A DNA stretch of 64,000 nt. Origin: Streptomyces mirabilis. GTDB taxonomy: Bacteria > Actinomycetota > Actinomycetes > Streptomycetales > Streptomycetaceae. A program made the translations under genes and the position numbers. The number at the start of each line of letters is the position of its first letter. Within the stretch, counting starts at the first letter, position 1. Below are positions 30,981-39,662 of the stretch, one piece after another. A model generated the notes under the pieces. That model saw nothing but the letters and a program-made list of their open reading frames with translations. It ran no database searches and was not told where the DNA came from. The DNA is taken from contig NZ_JBCJKP010000001.1 of NCBI RefSeq assembly GCF_039503195.1, positions 2,914,001-2,978,000 on the forward strand. The letters run 5' to 3'.

Positions 30981-31009
30981 TTCACCCGAACGTGTGCCGG
31001 GGCTAGGGT
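30981..31009 (+). promoter_or_regulatory. Candidate leaderless promoter of the DinB/MPI gene
   Basis: TTCACC (30981-30986), 17 bp, TAGGGT (31004-31009), then 7 nt to the ATG at 31017. Transcription would start at or next to the start codon, giving a leaderless mRNA; there is no good Shine-Dalgarno sequence, which fits. Confidence 0.5.
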
Positions 31010-31016
31010 CGGCCGC

Positions 31017-31706
31017 ATGATGGATCATGTGCGCGACCTGGCGTCTGTACGTGACGCGACCGAACGGCTGCTCAGCGCAGCCGCCGAACTGGACAACGCT
31101 TCCGTGGCCGAGCCGTCACGGCTGCCCGGCTGGAGCCGCGGCCATGTCCTTGCCCACCTCTCCCGTAACGCGGACGCGCTCGTGAACGTCCTCGACGGGC
31201 TCCCCATGTACGTCTCCGGGGAAGCCCGGGACGCCGACATCGAGCGGGACGCGCCGCGCCCCCTGGACGGACAGCTCGCGGACCTGCGGGAGAGCGCGGC
31301 CCGGTTCCAGTCCGCGGGCGCGGCGCCCGCGGACTGGTCGCGCACGGTGGAGCTGCGCAACGGGGTCACGGACTCCGCGACCCGGGTGCCGTTCCGGCGC
31401 TGGGCCGAGGTCGAGCTGCATCACGTGGACCTGGGGATCGGGTACGAGCTCGAAGATCTCCCGGAGGAGTTCGTGGAACGGGAGATCGCGTTCCTCGCCG
31501 ATCGGTTCACGGGGCACCCCGAGGTGCCCTCCACCCGGATCACCGACGCCACGCGCGTGTGGAGCACGGGACGCGATGCCGAGGGCGGACCCGAGGTCAC
31601 CGTGACCGGTCCCGCACCGGCGCTGCTCGGCTGGCTCTGCGGACGGCGCGACGGTTCGGGGCTGAGCGTCGATGGCGGGCCGCTCCCCGCGCTCCCCCCG
31701 CTATAG
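31017..31706 (+). CDS. Maleylpyruvate isomerase-family (mycothiol/DinB) protein
   Basis: 229-aa protein of the mycothiol-dependent maleylpyruvate isomerase family. The DinB-like N-terminal helix bundle contains RLPGWSRGHVLAHLSRNADAL with its conserved metal-site His and the C-terminal part has the MDMPI_C-type region ending in LLGWLCGRRDGSGL. Known members use mycothiol as cofactor in isomerase or thiol-transfer reactions; substrate here unknown. The first of two tandem ATGs (31017) is preferred since the upstream -10 places the transcription start there. Divergent from uvrA; 9 bp before the MBL hydrolase gene. Confidence 0.85.
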   Translation: MMDHVRDLASVRDATERLLSAAAELDNASVAEPSRLPGWSRGHVLAHLSRNADALVNVLDGLPMYVSGEARDADIERDAPRPLDGQLADLRESAARFQSAGAAPADWSRTVELRNGVTDSATRVPFRRWAEVELHHVDLGIGYELEDLPEEFVEREIAFLADRFTGHPEVPSTRITDATRVWSTGRDAEGGPEVTVTGPAPALLGWLCGRRDGSGLSVDGGPLPALPPL

Positions 31707-31715
31707 GCTGCCGTC

Positions 31716-32372
31716 ATGACGTACAGCGGAGCGGTGAAGGTCGGCGGACCTGCCGATGTGCACGAGCTGCAGAACCTGATGATCTCCAAGGTCGCGGTCG
31801 GCCCGATGGACAACAACGCCTATCTGCTGCGCTGCCGGGCCACCGACGAGCAGCTGCTGATCGACGCGGCCAACGACGCCGGCACCCTGCTCACGCTGAT
31901 CGGTGACGACGGCATCGCGTCCGTCGTCACCACACATCGGCACGGCGACCACTGGCAGGCGCTCGCGGAGGTCGTGGCGGCCACCGGCGCCCGCACGTAC
32001 GCGGGCCGGGACGACGCCGAGGGCATCCCCGTGCCGACCGACGTCCTCGTGGGCGACGGCGACACGATCCGGGTGGGGCGCGTGGAACTCACCGCGCGCC
32101 ACCTCGTGGGGCACACACCGGGCTCGATCGCCCTCGTCTACGACGACCCGCACGGGCACCCGCACGTGTTCACCGGGGACTGTCTCTTCCCCGGCGGTGT
32201 GGGCAACACCCGCAAGGACCCGAAGGCGTTCGCCAGCCTCATCCACGACGTCGAGACGAAGATCTTCGACGCGTTGCCGGACGAGACCTGGGTCTACCCG
32301 GGGCACGGCAACGACACGACGCTGGGCGCCGAGCGGCCGCACCTTCCGGAGTGGCACGCGCGCGGTTGGTGA
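31716..32372 (+). CDS. Metallo-beta-lactamase-fold hydrolase (glyoxalase II-like)
   Basis: Cytoplasmic binuclear metal hydrolase, 218 aa. Motifs in order: THRHGDHW (THxHxDH, metal site), GHTPGS (third His), FTGDCLF (bridging Asp) and PGHGND (last His). This set matches glyoxalase II and persulfide dioxygenase-like enzymes acting on thioesters or low-molecular-weight thiols. It is 9 bp downstream of a mycothiol-type protein gene, so a mycothiol conjugate is a plausible substrate. TAGGCT lies 6 nt before the ATG and might give a leaderless transcript. Confidence 0.9.
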   Translation: MTYSGAVKVGGPADVHELQNLMISKVAVGPMDNNAYLLRCRATDEQLLIDAANDAGTLLTLIGDDGIASVVTTHRHGDHWQALAEVVAATGARTYAGRDDAEGIPVPTDVLVGDGDTIRVGRVELTARHLVGHTPGSIALVYDDPHGHPHVFTGDCLFPGGVGNTRKDPKAFASLIHDVETKIFDALPDETWVYPGHGNDTTLGAERPHLPEWHARGW

Positions 32373-32749
32373 CTCCGGGGCGCGTATGACGAACGAACCC
32401 CGGCCGGTCCGGGTCGTCCGACGAACCCCGGCCGGGGGGGCGTGAAGTCCGCGAACACGCGCCCCGTGTGATTGGAGCGCACGCGCCGGTGTCCTGCGCG
32501 CGCTCCCGGCGGGTGCGGTGGTGCAGTCCACTGGAAGCAGCCCCGCTCAGGTCGACGGCTCCTGATGCGAAACGGGCCGCCGGCCCATTGATCCCCGCCC
32601 TCGGCCGGCGGCCCCGGCACAGCCGTCGGCAGGCCGATCCGCGGCTCTTCTCATCGAGCGTTCACAGGGCCGCAACACACGTTCCCACTATGCGGACTTT
32701 TGCCGCTGTGACCTCGACAAACGGCATGTCTCGCTGTCACTCTCCCGCC
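32373..32749. other. 377-bp intergenic region before the amino acid ABC operon
   Basis: No gene is supported. It contains a 14-bp direct repeat (CGAACCCCGGCCGG at 32394-32407 and 32422-32435), whose second copy forms a short GC hairpin that may end the MBL transcript, and a 12-bp perfect stem-loop (GGGCCGCCGGCC at 32574-32585 with GGCCGGCGGCCC at 32603-32614, loop 17 nt) about 135 bp before the ABC operon. Confidence 0.65.
32574..32614. terminator. 12-bp perfect stem-loop upstream of the amino acid ABC operon
   Basis: Perfect inverted repeat with a 17-nt loop. It may be a distal terminator of the MBL gene or a leader structure of the ABC operon; position does not decide. Confidence 0.5.
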
Positions 32750-33634
32750 ATGCATCTCGCCCAACGCACCCTGCGCCGCGCCGCGTCCGCCGCCACCGTC
32801 GCCCTGCTCGCCGTCGCCGTGGGCTGTGCCCCGCAGCCGGAGGACAAAGCCTCCGCCAAGGCCTCCGGGACAACCGGGGAAGCCTGCGCGAAGGGCGCGT
32901 TGGGCACCCGGACGTCCGGCAAGCTGACCGTCGCGACCGACGAGCCCGCGTACGAGCCGTGGTTCAAGGACGACAGGCCCGCGAACGGCAAGGGCTTCGA
33001 GTCCGCGGTCGCGTACGCCGTGGCCAAGCAGCTCGGCTACGACAAGAGCGACGTCGTCTGGCAGACCGTCCCCTTCAACAAGGCCTTCGCTCCCGGCGTG
33101 AAGACCTTCGACTTCGACATCAACCAGGTGTCGATCAGCGCCGAGCGCAAGAAGGCGGTGGACTTCTCCTCCGGCTACTACGACGTCCGCCAGGCCGTCA
33201 TCGCCCTCAAGGGCTCCAGGGCCGCGAAGGCGAAGAGCATCGCGGACCTCAAGGGCGTCAAGCTGGGCGCCCAGGTCGGGACCACCAGCCTGAACTACAT
33301 CGACGACGTGGTGAAGCCGGCCCAGCAGCCGGCCGCGTACGCGAAGAACGACCAGGCCAAGTCCGCGCTGAAGAACGGCCAGGTCGACGCCATCGTGGTC
33401 GACCTGCCGACCGCGTTCTACATCACGGCGGCCGAAGTGACCGACGCCAAGATCGTCGGACAGTTCGAGAACACCGGCGGCACGCCCGAACAGTTCGGAC
33501 TCGTCCTCGACAAGGGCAGCGCCCTGACCCCGTGCGTGACGAAGGCCGTGGACGCCCTGCGCCAGGACGGCACGCTCGCCTCGATCGAGAAGCAGTGGCT
33601 GTCCGAGGCCGTCGACGCTCCGGTGCTCAAGTGA
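32750..33634 (+). CDS. Amino acid ABC transporter substrate-binding lipoprotein
   Basis: Family 3 extracellular solute-binding protein, about 294 aa, capturing polar amino acids. Signal sequence with lipobox AVGC (Cys26 from the chosen start). The core GKLTVATDEPAYEPWF, GFESAVAYAVAKQLG and FDINQVSISAERKKAVDFS is typical of the HisJ/GlnH fold. The start at 32750 gives a compact signal peptide; an ATG eight codons upstream (32726) is also possible and neither has a strong ribosome-binding site. First gene of a three-gene overlapping importer operon. Confidence 0.9.
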   Translation: MHLAQRTLRRAASAATVALLAVAVGCAPQPEDKASAKASGTTGEACAKGALGTRTSGKLTVATDEPAYEPWFKDDRPANGKGFESAVAYAVAKQLGYDKSDVVWQTVPFNKAFAPGVKTFDFDINQVSISAERKKAVDFSSGYYDVRQAVIALKGSRAAKAKSIADLKGVKLGAQVGTTSLNYIDDVVKPAQQPAAYAKNDQAKSALKNGQVDAIVVDLPTAFYITAAEVTDAKIVGQFENTGGTPEQFGLVLDKGSALTPCVTKAVDALRQDGTLASIEKQWLSEAVDAPVLK

Positions 33635-34566
33635 CCGTCACCAAGGAGGGGTCGCAGGAGGAGCCGGAAGAAGAGCCGGGAGAGCCGGGAGCGGACTCCG
33701 GCGAGGGCGACATGCCCGAGGCGTACGTCCCGTCGCAGCGGCGGATCGAACGGGAGCGCCACCAGCGCGCCCGCGCCCGCCGCGCGACGGCCATCGCCGC
33801 GCTCTCCACCCTGGTCACCGGCGTCGTGCTGTACCTCGTCGTCGTCAACGCGCCCGGCTGGTCGCGCACCAAGGAGACGTTCTTCAACGGGCAGTACGCG
33901 CGCGAGGCGTTCCCCAAGGTCCTGGAAGGGCTGTGGCTGAACGTACGGCTGCTCCTGATATGCGGCGCCGCTGTCCTCGTCCTGGGCATGCTGATCGCCA
34001 TCGCCCGCACCCTGCGCGGCCCGGTGTTCTTCCCCGTACGGGCGCTGGCCGCCGCGTACACGGACTTCTTCCGCGGCCTCCCGCTCATCATCAACCTGAT
34101 GATCGTGGTCCTGGGCGTCCCCGCGCTGCGGCTGCAGGGCGTCACCGTGGACCCGGTCCTCCTGGGCGGCACGGCGCTGACGCTGACGTACTCGGCGTAC
34201 GTCGCCGAGGTGTTCCGCGCCGGCATCGAGTCCGTCCACCCCTCGCAGCGCGCCGCGGCCCGCTCGCTCGGGCTCACCAACCGGCAGGCCCTGCGCTACG
34301 TCGTCCTCCCCCAGGCGGTACGCCGCCAGGTGCCGCCGCTCCTCAACGACCTGGTGTCCCTCCAGAAGGACACCGGGCTCGTGTCGATCGGCGGCGCGGT
34401 CGACGCGGTGCGGGCCGCCGACATCATCGTGGGCCGCAGCCTCAACTACACGCCGTACATCGTCGCGGGACTGGTCTTCGTCGCGCTGACCATTCCGATG
34501 ACCCGCTTCACGGACTGGATCACGGCCCGGATGGACCGTCAGCGGGCCCAGGGAGGGACCATATGA
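33631..34566 (+). CDS. Amino acid ABC transporter permease
   Basis: Inner-membrane permease of the HisMQ/GlnP type, 311 aa from the GTG that overlaps the upstream stop (33631-33634). The charged N-terminal segment (EEPEEEPGEPG) precedes MPEAYVPSQRR; an ATG at 33712 with GAGGG upstream is a strong alternative start. Membrane helices run from IAALSTLVTGVVLYLVVV to YIVAGLVFVALTIPM, and the EAA loop that contacts the ATPase reads AARSLGLTNRQALRYVVLPQA. Only one permease gene is present, so the channel is probably a homodimer. Confidence 0.93.
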   Translation: MTVTKEGSQEEPEEEPGEPGADSGEGDMPEAYVPSQRRIERERHQRARARRATAIAALSTLVTGVVLYLVVVNAPGWSRTKETFFNGQYAREAFPKVLEGLWLNVRLLLICGAAVLVLGMLIAIARTLRGPVFFPVRALAAAYTDFFRGLPLIINLMIVVLGVPALRLQGVTVDPVLLGGTALTLTYSAYVAEVFRAGIESVHPSQRAAARSLGLTNRQALRYVVLPQAVRRQVPPLLNDLVSLQKDTGLVSIGGAVDAVRAADIIVGRSLNYTPYIVAGLVFVALTIPMTRFTDWITARMDRQRAQGGTI

Positions 34567-35315
34567 CCGGCACACCGGTGCTGCGGATGGAATCCGTCCG
34601 CAAGACCTTCGGCGACTCCGTCGTCCTGCGCGACGTCGACCTGGAGGTCGCCCCGCACACGGTGACCGCCCTGATCGGCGCCTCCGGCTCCGGCAAGTCG
34701 ACCCTGCTGCGCTGCGCGAACCTCCTCGAGGAGATCGACGACGGCGCGATCTGGCTGGACGACGAGGAGATCACCGACCCGAGGGCCGACCACGACGCCG
34801 TACGCCGTCGGATCGGCGTGGTCTTCCAGGCGTACAACCTCTTCCCGCACATGACCGTGCTGGAGAACATCACGCTCGCCCCGCGCCGCGTGCACGGCGT
34901 GGGCCGCGCGGAGGCCGAGGCACACGCGCGTGAGCTGCTCGACCGGCTCGGCCTCGGCGCGAAGGCGGGCGAGTATCCCGACCGGCTCAGCGGCGGCCAG
35001 CAGCAACGGGCCGCAATCGTCCGCGCGTTGGCCGTACGCCCCCGACTGCTGCTCCTCGACGAGATCACCGCCGCCCTCGACCCGGAGCTCGTGGGGGAGG
35101 TCCTGTCCGTCGTCCGGGACCTGAAGGACGAGGGTATGACCATGGTGCTGGCCACCCACGAGATGGGCTTCGCCCGCGACGTCGCCGACCAGGTGTGCTT
35201 CCTGGACGGCGGTGTGGTCCTCGAACGCGGCACGGCCGAGGAGCTCTTCGAGAGCCCGCAGCGGGAGCGCACCCAGCGGTTCCTGCGCCGGATCGTGGAG
35301 GCGGGGCGGCTCTGA
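34563..35315 (+). CDS. Amino acid ABC transporter ATP-binding protein
   Basis: Cytoplasmic ATPase subunit, 250 aa. Walker A GASGSGKST, Q-loop VFQAYNLFPH, signature LSGGQQQRAAI, Walker B LLLLDEITAALDPE and the switch His in LATHEMGF. The Walker B run has DEIT where most of this family read DEPT; the catalytic Glu is kept. ATG overlaps the permease stop by 4 bp (34563-34566). It converges on aroQ with one base between the stop codons. Confidence 0.94.
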   Translation: MTGTPVLRMESVRKTFGDSVVLRDVDLEVAPHTVTALIGASGSGKSTLLRCANLLEEIDDGAIWLDDEEITDPRADHDAVRRRIGVVFQAYNLFPHMTVLENITLAPRRVHGVGRAEAEAHARELLDRLGLGAKAGEYPDRLSGGQQQRAAIVRALAVRPRLLLLDEITAALDPELVGEVLSVVRDLKDEGMTMVLATHEMGFARDVADQVCFLDGGVVLERGTAEELFESPQRERTQRFLRRIVEAGRL

Positions 35316-35316
35316 G

Positions 35317-35790
35317 TCAGGCTCGCGCCTGCCCCGTCCCCGCCAGCGCCGCCACCCGTTCCACCGCGAACGCGTACCCCTGCACTCCGCACCCCGCGAT
35401 GACCCCGTCGGCCCGCTGCGAGACGTACGAGTGGTGCCGGAACGCCTCACGCTGGTGGATGTTGGAGATGTGGACCTCCACCACAGGGAGGCCGTCACAG
35501 GCGTTGAGCGCGTCCAGGATCGCGACGGAGGTGTGCGAGTACGCGGCCGGGTTGATCACGATCCCGGCGTGGTTCAAGCGCGCCTCGTGGATCCAGTCCA
35601 CCAGCTCCCCCTCGTGGTTGGACTGACGGAAGTCCACCGTGCCGCCGTGCGCGGCGGCCGCCTTGGCACACAGGGCCGCCACGTCCGCGAGCGTGTCCGA
35701 GCCGTAGATCTCCGGCTGACGCTGCCCGAGAAGGTTCAGATTGGGCCCGTTGAGAATCATGATCGGGGCGTTGGCGAGGGTGCGGGGCAC
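35317..35790 (-). CDS. aroQ: Type II 3-dehydroquinate dehydratase
   Basis: Dehydrates 3-dehydroquinate to 3-dehydroshikimate in the shikimate pathway or in quinate catabolism; dodecameric cytoplasmic enzyme, 157 aa. Core begins [19 protein letters not shown] with catalytic Tyr29; [25 protein letters not shown] and the catalytic His107 in VEVHISN follow, then [12 protein letters not shown] start at 35790 with GGAGGAA ideally placed. Stand-alone, not in an aro cluster, so a catabolic or auxiliary role is possible. Confidence 0.97.
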   Translation of the reverse strand: MPRTLANAPIMILNGPNLNLLGQRQPEIYGSDTLADVAALCAKAAAAHGGTVDFRQSNHEGELVDWIHEARLNHAGIVINPAAYSHTSVAILDALNACDGLPVVEVHISNIHQREAFRHHSYVSQRADGVIAGCGVQGYAFAVERVAALAGTGQARA

Positions 35791-35884
35791 GGTTCCTCCG
35801 GTCCTTCCAGTTCTGCCGGCCCGTTGCGGACCGCTGCTCGGACCCGGTCTATCACGCCACGGCGCGGCGGTGACGGGCCGTCCG

Positions 35885-35961
35885 ATCCGTGATGAGACCC
35901 GCCTTTCCGTGGTGACACCCGCCGTTCCGTGATCACCCGCTGTTCCGTGACGAGACCCGCT
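35885..35961. repeat. Four degenerate ~19-bp tandem repeats
   Basis: Four imperfect copies of a unit like TTCCGTGATGAGACCCGCC, lying upstream of aroQ and before the MHS transporter gene. Copies differ by one to four bases and one has a 2-bp deletion. No coding sense is evident; could be a minisatellite or a multi-site operator. Confidence 0.6.
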
Positions 35962-36071
35962 CCGAGCAAGACGAGGCCGGTCCGCTCCGGCGCATCGCGA
36001 TCAACCTCCGACGCGCACCATGCTCCCGCGCGCCCCCGTAACCGTCCGTCACCGTGGGTAGTTGACGCGGC

Positions 36072-37373
36072 ATGCATGACGTACACACCGTAAGGGCGCC
36101 CTCCATGCTCCGGCTCGCGGCAGCCTCGCTCGCCGGAACGGCCATCGAGTTCTACGACTTCTTCGTCTACGGGACCGCGGCCGCCCTGGTCCTGGGACCG
36201 TTGTTCTTCCCGACCTTCTCACCGCTGGCGGGAACGCTGGCGGCCTTCGCGACGTTCGGCGTCGGGTTCGTCGCCCGCCCGCTCGGCTCGATGCTGTTCG
36301 GGCACATCGGAGACCGGCGCGGACGGCGGCCGGTGCTCGTCGCCTCGCTGTTGCTGACCGGCGCCGCGACCGTCGCGGTCGGGTGCGTGCCGACGTACGA
36401 CTCGATCGGTACGGCCGCTCCCGTGCTCCTTCTTGTGCTGCGTTTCCTTCAGGGGCTCGGGCTCGGCGGGGAGTGGGGCGGTGCGGTGCTGCTGACCGCG
36501 GAGCACGCGCCCGCCGAGCGGCGCGCGCTGTGGTCGAGCTTTCCGCAGATCGGCCCCTCCGTGGGGTTCGTGCTGGCCAATGGCGTGATGCTGATGCTGT
36601 CGACAACGCTGTCCGACGCGCAGTTCGCGGCATGGGGGTGGCGGGTGCCGTTCTGGGCGGCCGGCCTGCTCGCCGCCGCGGGGCTGTGGCTGCGCAGTTC
36701 GCTCGCGGAGAGTCCCAGCTTCCTCGAAATGGAGGACCACGCGCGTGTGCCGCTCGCCGAGGTGGTGCGCGACCACTGGCGGCTCGTCCTGCTGACGGCC
36801 GGTGGACTCGCCGCGGGCTACGCCGTGTTCTACGCGGTGACGACCTGGTCGCTCGCGTACGGCGTCGAGCGGCTCGGGGTGAGCCGTACCGTCATGCTGT
36901 CCTGCGTCATGGCGGCCGTGGTGGTCCAGGGCTCCCTCACGCCCATGGTGGCCCTTCTCGGCGACCGCTACGGACGGCGGCCGCTGTGTCTGGCGGGATG
37001 TACGGCCTCGGCACTGTGGATGTTCCCGATGATCGCGCTGCTGTCGACCGGCGAACCCCTGTTGATGTTCCTGGGCTTCCTGGTGGCGCTGCTCGCGTTC
37101 ATCACGATGTTCGCCGTGATCGCCGCGTACCTGCCGGAGTTGTACGAGCCTCGCGTGCGCTGCACGGGGGCGGCGGTGGGCTACAACCTGGGCGGGGTCC
37201 TGGGCGGCGCGCTCACGCCCATCGTGGCGACGGCGGTGGCCGAGGGAGAGCGGGTGCCCTGGGGTGTGGCGGCGTATCTGACGGGGATCGCCCTGTTCAG
37301 CCTCGGGTGTTTCGCCCTGCTGCCGGAGACCCGGCCGGTGCCCCGGATGGCCGTCGCACCGGCCACGGAGTGA
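36072..37373 (+). CDS. MFS transporter, metabolite:H+ symporter (MHS) family
   Basis: Proton symporter, 433 aa, about 12 helices. N-terminal AGTAIEFYDFFVYGTAAALV is diagnostic of the MHS branch (ShiA, ProP, KgtP relatives); the loop signature GHIGDRRGRRP and RFLQGLGLGGEWGGAVLL follow, with a second GDRYGRRP in the C-terminal half. The substrate is likely an organic acid, betaine or shikimate-like compound. Its neighbour aroQ, divergently encoded 281 bp away, makes a shikimate or quinate-type substrate an attractive guess only. No clear ribosome-binding site. Confidence 0.9.
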   Translation: MHDVHTVRAPSMLRLAAASLAGTAIEFYDFFVYGTAAALVLGPLFFPTFSPLAGTLAAFATFGVGFVARPLGSMLFGHIGDRRGRRPVLVASLLLTGAATVAVGCVPTYDSIGTAAPVLLLVLRFLQGLGLGGEWGGAVLLTAEHAPAERRALWSSFPQIGPSVGFVLANGVMLMLSTTLSDAQFAAWGWRVPFWAAGLLAAAGLWLRSSLAESPSFLEMEDHARVPLAEVVRDHWRLVLLTAGGLAAGYAVFYAVTTWSLAYGVERLGVSRTVMLSCVMAAVVVQGSLTPMVALLGDRYGRRPLCLAGCTASALWMFPMIALLSTGEPLLMFLGFLVALLAFITMFAVIAAYLPELYEPRVRCTGAAVGYNLGGVLGGALTPIVATAVAEGERVPWGVAAYLTGIALFSLGCFALLPETRPVPRMAVAPATE

Positions 37374-37400
37374 GCGTCGGCTCGACCGGCCGAGCGTCGG

Positions 37401-38501
37401 TTACGGCGTGACCGCCAGCTCCAAGTACGCCGCGAACACCACCAGATGGACGCCTCCCTGGAGGGGGGTCGCGCGTCCGGGGACGACCGTCAGGGAACTC
37501 ACGACCACCGTGAGCGCGAGCAGCACCATATGGGTGGAACTGAGGCCGAGTACGAGCGGCCCGGAGAGCCAGACGGACGCCAGGGCGACCGCGGGAATCG
37601 TCAGACCGATGCTGGCCATCGCGGAGCCGAGGGCGAGGTTCAGGCTGGTCTGTACCCGGTCGCGGCGGGCCGACCGGACCGCGGCGATGGTCTCCGGGAG
37701 CAGCACGAGCAGCGCGATGATCACACCGACCACGGACTGTGGCATACCGGCCGCCTCGACGCCGGACTCGATGGTGGGCGACACGCCCTTGGCGAGGCCG
37801 ACCACTCCGACGAGGGCCAGGGTGAGCAGGCCCAGGCTGATCCCGGCGGCACGGGCGGACGGGGCGTTCGCGTGCTCGTCCACGTCGATCACCTCGCCCA
37901 GACGGGTGATCGGGAGGAAGTAGTCGCGGTGCCGCACGGTCTGGGTCGTCACGAACAGGCCGTACAGGACGAGTGAGGCGAGCGCGGCGAAGGTGAGCTG
38001 GGTCGTGGAGAACTCCGGGCCCGGCTTGCTGGTGGTGAAGGTCGGGAAGACCAGGCTGAGCGTGGCCAGCGTCGCGACGGTCGCCAGGGCGGCGCCGGTG
38101 CCCTCTGCGTTGAAGACGGCGAGCCCGTGACGCAGGGAGGCGACGAGCAGACACAGTCCCACGATGCCGTTGCACGTGATCATCACGGCCGCGAACACCG
38201 TGTCACGGGCGAGCGTCGAGCTCTTCGGGCCGCCGTCCGCCATCAGGGTGACGATGAGCGCCACTTCGATGATCGTGACGGCGATGGCCAGGACGAGGGA
38301 TCCGAAGGGTTCGCCGACCCGGTGCGCGATCACCTCGGCGTGGTGGACCGCGGCCAGCACCGCCCCCGCCAGGACCAGGGTCACCAGTGCGACGATCGCG
38401 CCGGGCAGGTCGCGCCCCCAGGTGAAGGCCAGCAGGACCACCGCTACCACGGGCACGACGGCCGTCCACTGCGTCAGGAGTGACCGGAGCCGAACGATCA
38501 T
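37401..38501 (-). CDS. Ca2+/H+ antiporter (ChaA-like, CaCA superfamily)
   Basis: Membrane cation antiporter, 366 aa, about 10-11 helices. The two inverted alpha-repeat motifs of the CaCA superfamily are visible: GEPFGSLVLAIAVTIIEVAL with an acidic residue in the membrane, and LLPETIAAVRSARRDRVQ followed by NLALGSAMASIGLTIPAV. A short acidic cytoplasmic loop (GEVIDVDEHANAPS) lies between the halves. It should export Ca2+ (perhaps Na+/K+) for protons. The terC transcript ends just upstream. Confidence 0.92.
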   Translation of the reverse strand: MIVRLRSLLTQWTAVVPVVAVVLLAFTWGRDLPGAIVALVTLVLAGAVLAAVHHAEVIAHRVGEPFGSLVLAIAVTIIEVALIVTLMADGGPKSSTLARDTVFAAVMITCNGIVGLCLLVASLRHGLAVFNAEGTGAALATVATLATLSLVFPTFTTSKPGPEFSTTQLTFAALASLVLYGLFVTTQTVRHRDYFLPITRLGEVIDVDEHANAPSARAAGISLGLLTLALVGVVGLAKGVSPTIESGVEAAGMPQSVVGVIIALLVLLPETIAAVRSARRDRVQTSLNLALGSAMASIGLTIPAVALASVWLSGPLVLGLSSTHMVLLALTVVVSSLTVVPGRATPLQGGVHLVVFAAYLELAVTP

Positions 38502-38561
38502 GCAGCGATCGTCGCAGGCGCGGACGGGCCCCGCATTCCGATGGTCGCCCGAGCGAACAGC

Positions 38562-38621
38562 CGGCGGGGTGCGCGGCCCTGCGGGCCGCGCCCCCCGCCG
38601 CGAGGCGGCTGTTGCCGCCTC
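38562..38621 (-). terminator. Double stem-loop terminator after terC
   Basis: An 18-bp stem with one mismatch and a 3-nt loop (38562-38579 with 38583-38600) is preceded, in the direction of terC transcription, by an 8-bp perfect stem with a TGTT loop (38602-38609 with 38614-38621). The pair starts 9 bp past the terC stop. Confidence 0.85.
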
Positions 38622-38629
38622 CGACGTGA

Positions 38630-39658
38630 TCAGACGTCGATGCTGTTCGTCGGGGACTTCTCAGACGTCGGGTCAGACGTCGGGGTCTGCGAAGCACCTT
38701 CGGACGCTTCCAGCGCCGCCTGTTTCTTGGAGGCGATCAGGCTGGTGACCGTCGTGACGACCAGGACCGCGCAGATCACCCCGAGCGAGACCGGGATGGA
38801 GATCTCGGGAACGTGGACGCCGGACTCGTGCAGTGCGTGCAGCACCAGCTTGACGCCGATGAAGCCGAGGATGACGGACAGGCCGTAGCTGAGGTGGACC
38901 AGCCTTCTGAGCAGGCCGCCGATGAGGAAGTACAGCTGGCGCAGACCCATCAGCGCGAACGCGTTGGCCGTGAAGACGATGTAGGGGTCCTGGGTCAGGC
39001 CGAAGATCGCGGGGATCGAGTCGAGCGCGAAGAGTACGTCCGTGGTGCCGATCGCGAGCATCACGACCAGCATCGGCGTCATGACGCGCTTGCCGTTCTG
39101 CTGGATCCACAGCTTCGTGCCGTGATACCGGTCGGCGACACCGAAGCGCTTCTCGGCGACCTTGAGCAGCTTGTTCTCCTCGAACTCCTCCTCCGGCTCG
39201 TCGGCCCGCGCCTCCTGGATCAGCTTCCAGGCCGTGTAGATGAGGAACGCGCCGAATATGTAGAAGACCCAGGCGAAGTTGGAGATGATCGCGGCGCCCG
39301 CGGCGATGAAGATCGTGCGCAGGACGAGCGCAATGAGGACGCCGACGAGAAGTACCCGCTGCTGGTACTGCGTCGGCACGGCGAACTTCGCCATGATCAG
39401 GACGAAGACGAAGAGGTTGTCGACGCTCAGCGACTTCTCGGTGATGAAGCCCGCGAAGAACTCGCCGGCGGGCTGGCCGCCGGAGAACACGAGCAGTCCC
39501 AGGCCGAACAGTGCGGCCAGAGCGATCCAGACGATCGTCCAGATTCCGGCTTCCTTGATCGATACGTCGTGCGGCTTGCGACCGATGAAGAAGTCGACCG
39601 CGATGAGGGCGGCGAGGCCCACGATCGTGAGGACCCAAAGGGTCACGGAAACATCCAC
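38630..39658 (-). CDS. TerC-family membrane protein (Alx/MeeY type)
   Basis: Integral membrane protein, 342 aa, of the TerC/Alx family, whose bacterial members export Mn2+ or help metalate exported proteins. Membrane acidic motifs are present: LIAVDFFIGRK, EKSLSVDNLFVFVLIM and TTDVLFALDSIPAIFG. About eight helices, with a charged loop (ARADEPEEEFEENK) and a Ser/Thr/Pro-rich tail. GTG at 39658, with GGAGG 4 nt upstream, is chosen. A yybP-ykoY riboswitch precedes it, supporting manganese control. Downstream of two TerD-family genes on the same strand. Confidence 0.93.
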   Translation of the reverse strand: MDVSVTLWVLTIVGLAALIAVDFFIGRKPHDVSIKEAGIWTIVWIALAALFGLGLLVFSGGQPAGEFFAGFITEKSLSVDNLFVFVLIMAKFAVPTQYQQRVLLVGVLIALVLRTIFIAAGAAIISNFAWVFYIFGAFLIYTAWKLIQEARADEPEEEFEENKLLKVAEKRFGVADRYHGTKLWIQQNGKRVMTPMLVVMLAIGTTDVLFALDSIPAIFGLTQDPYIVFTANAFALMGLRQLYFLIGGLLRRLVHLSYGLSVILGFIGVKLVLHALHESGVHVPEISIPVSLGVICAVLVVTTVTSLIASKKQAALEASEGASQTPTSDPTSEKSPTNSIDV

Positions 39659-39662
39659 TGCG

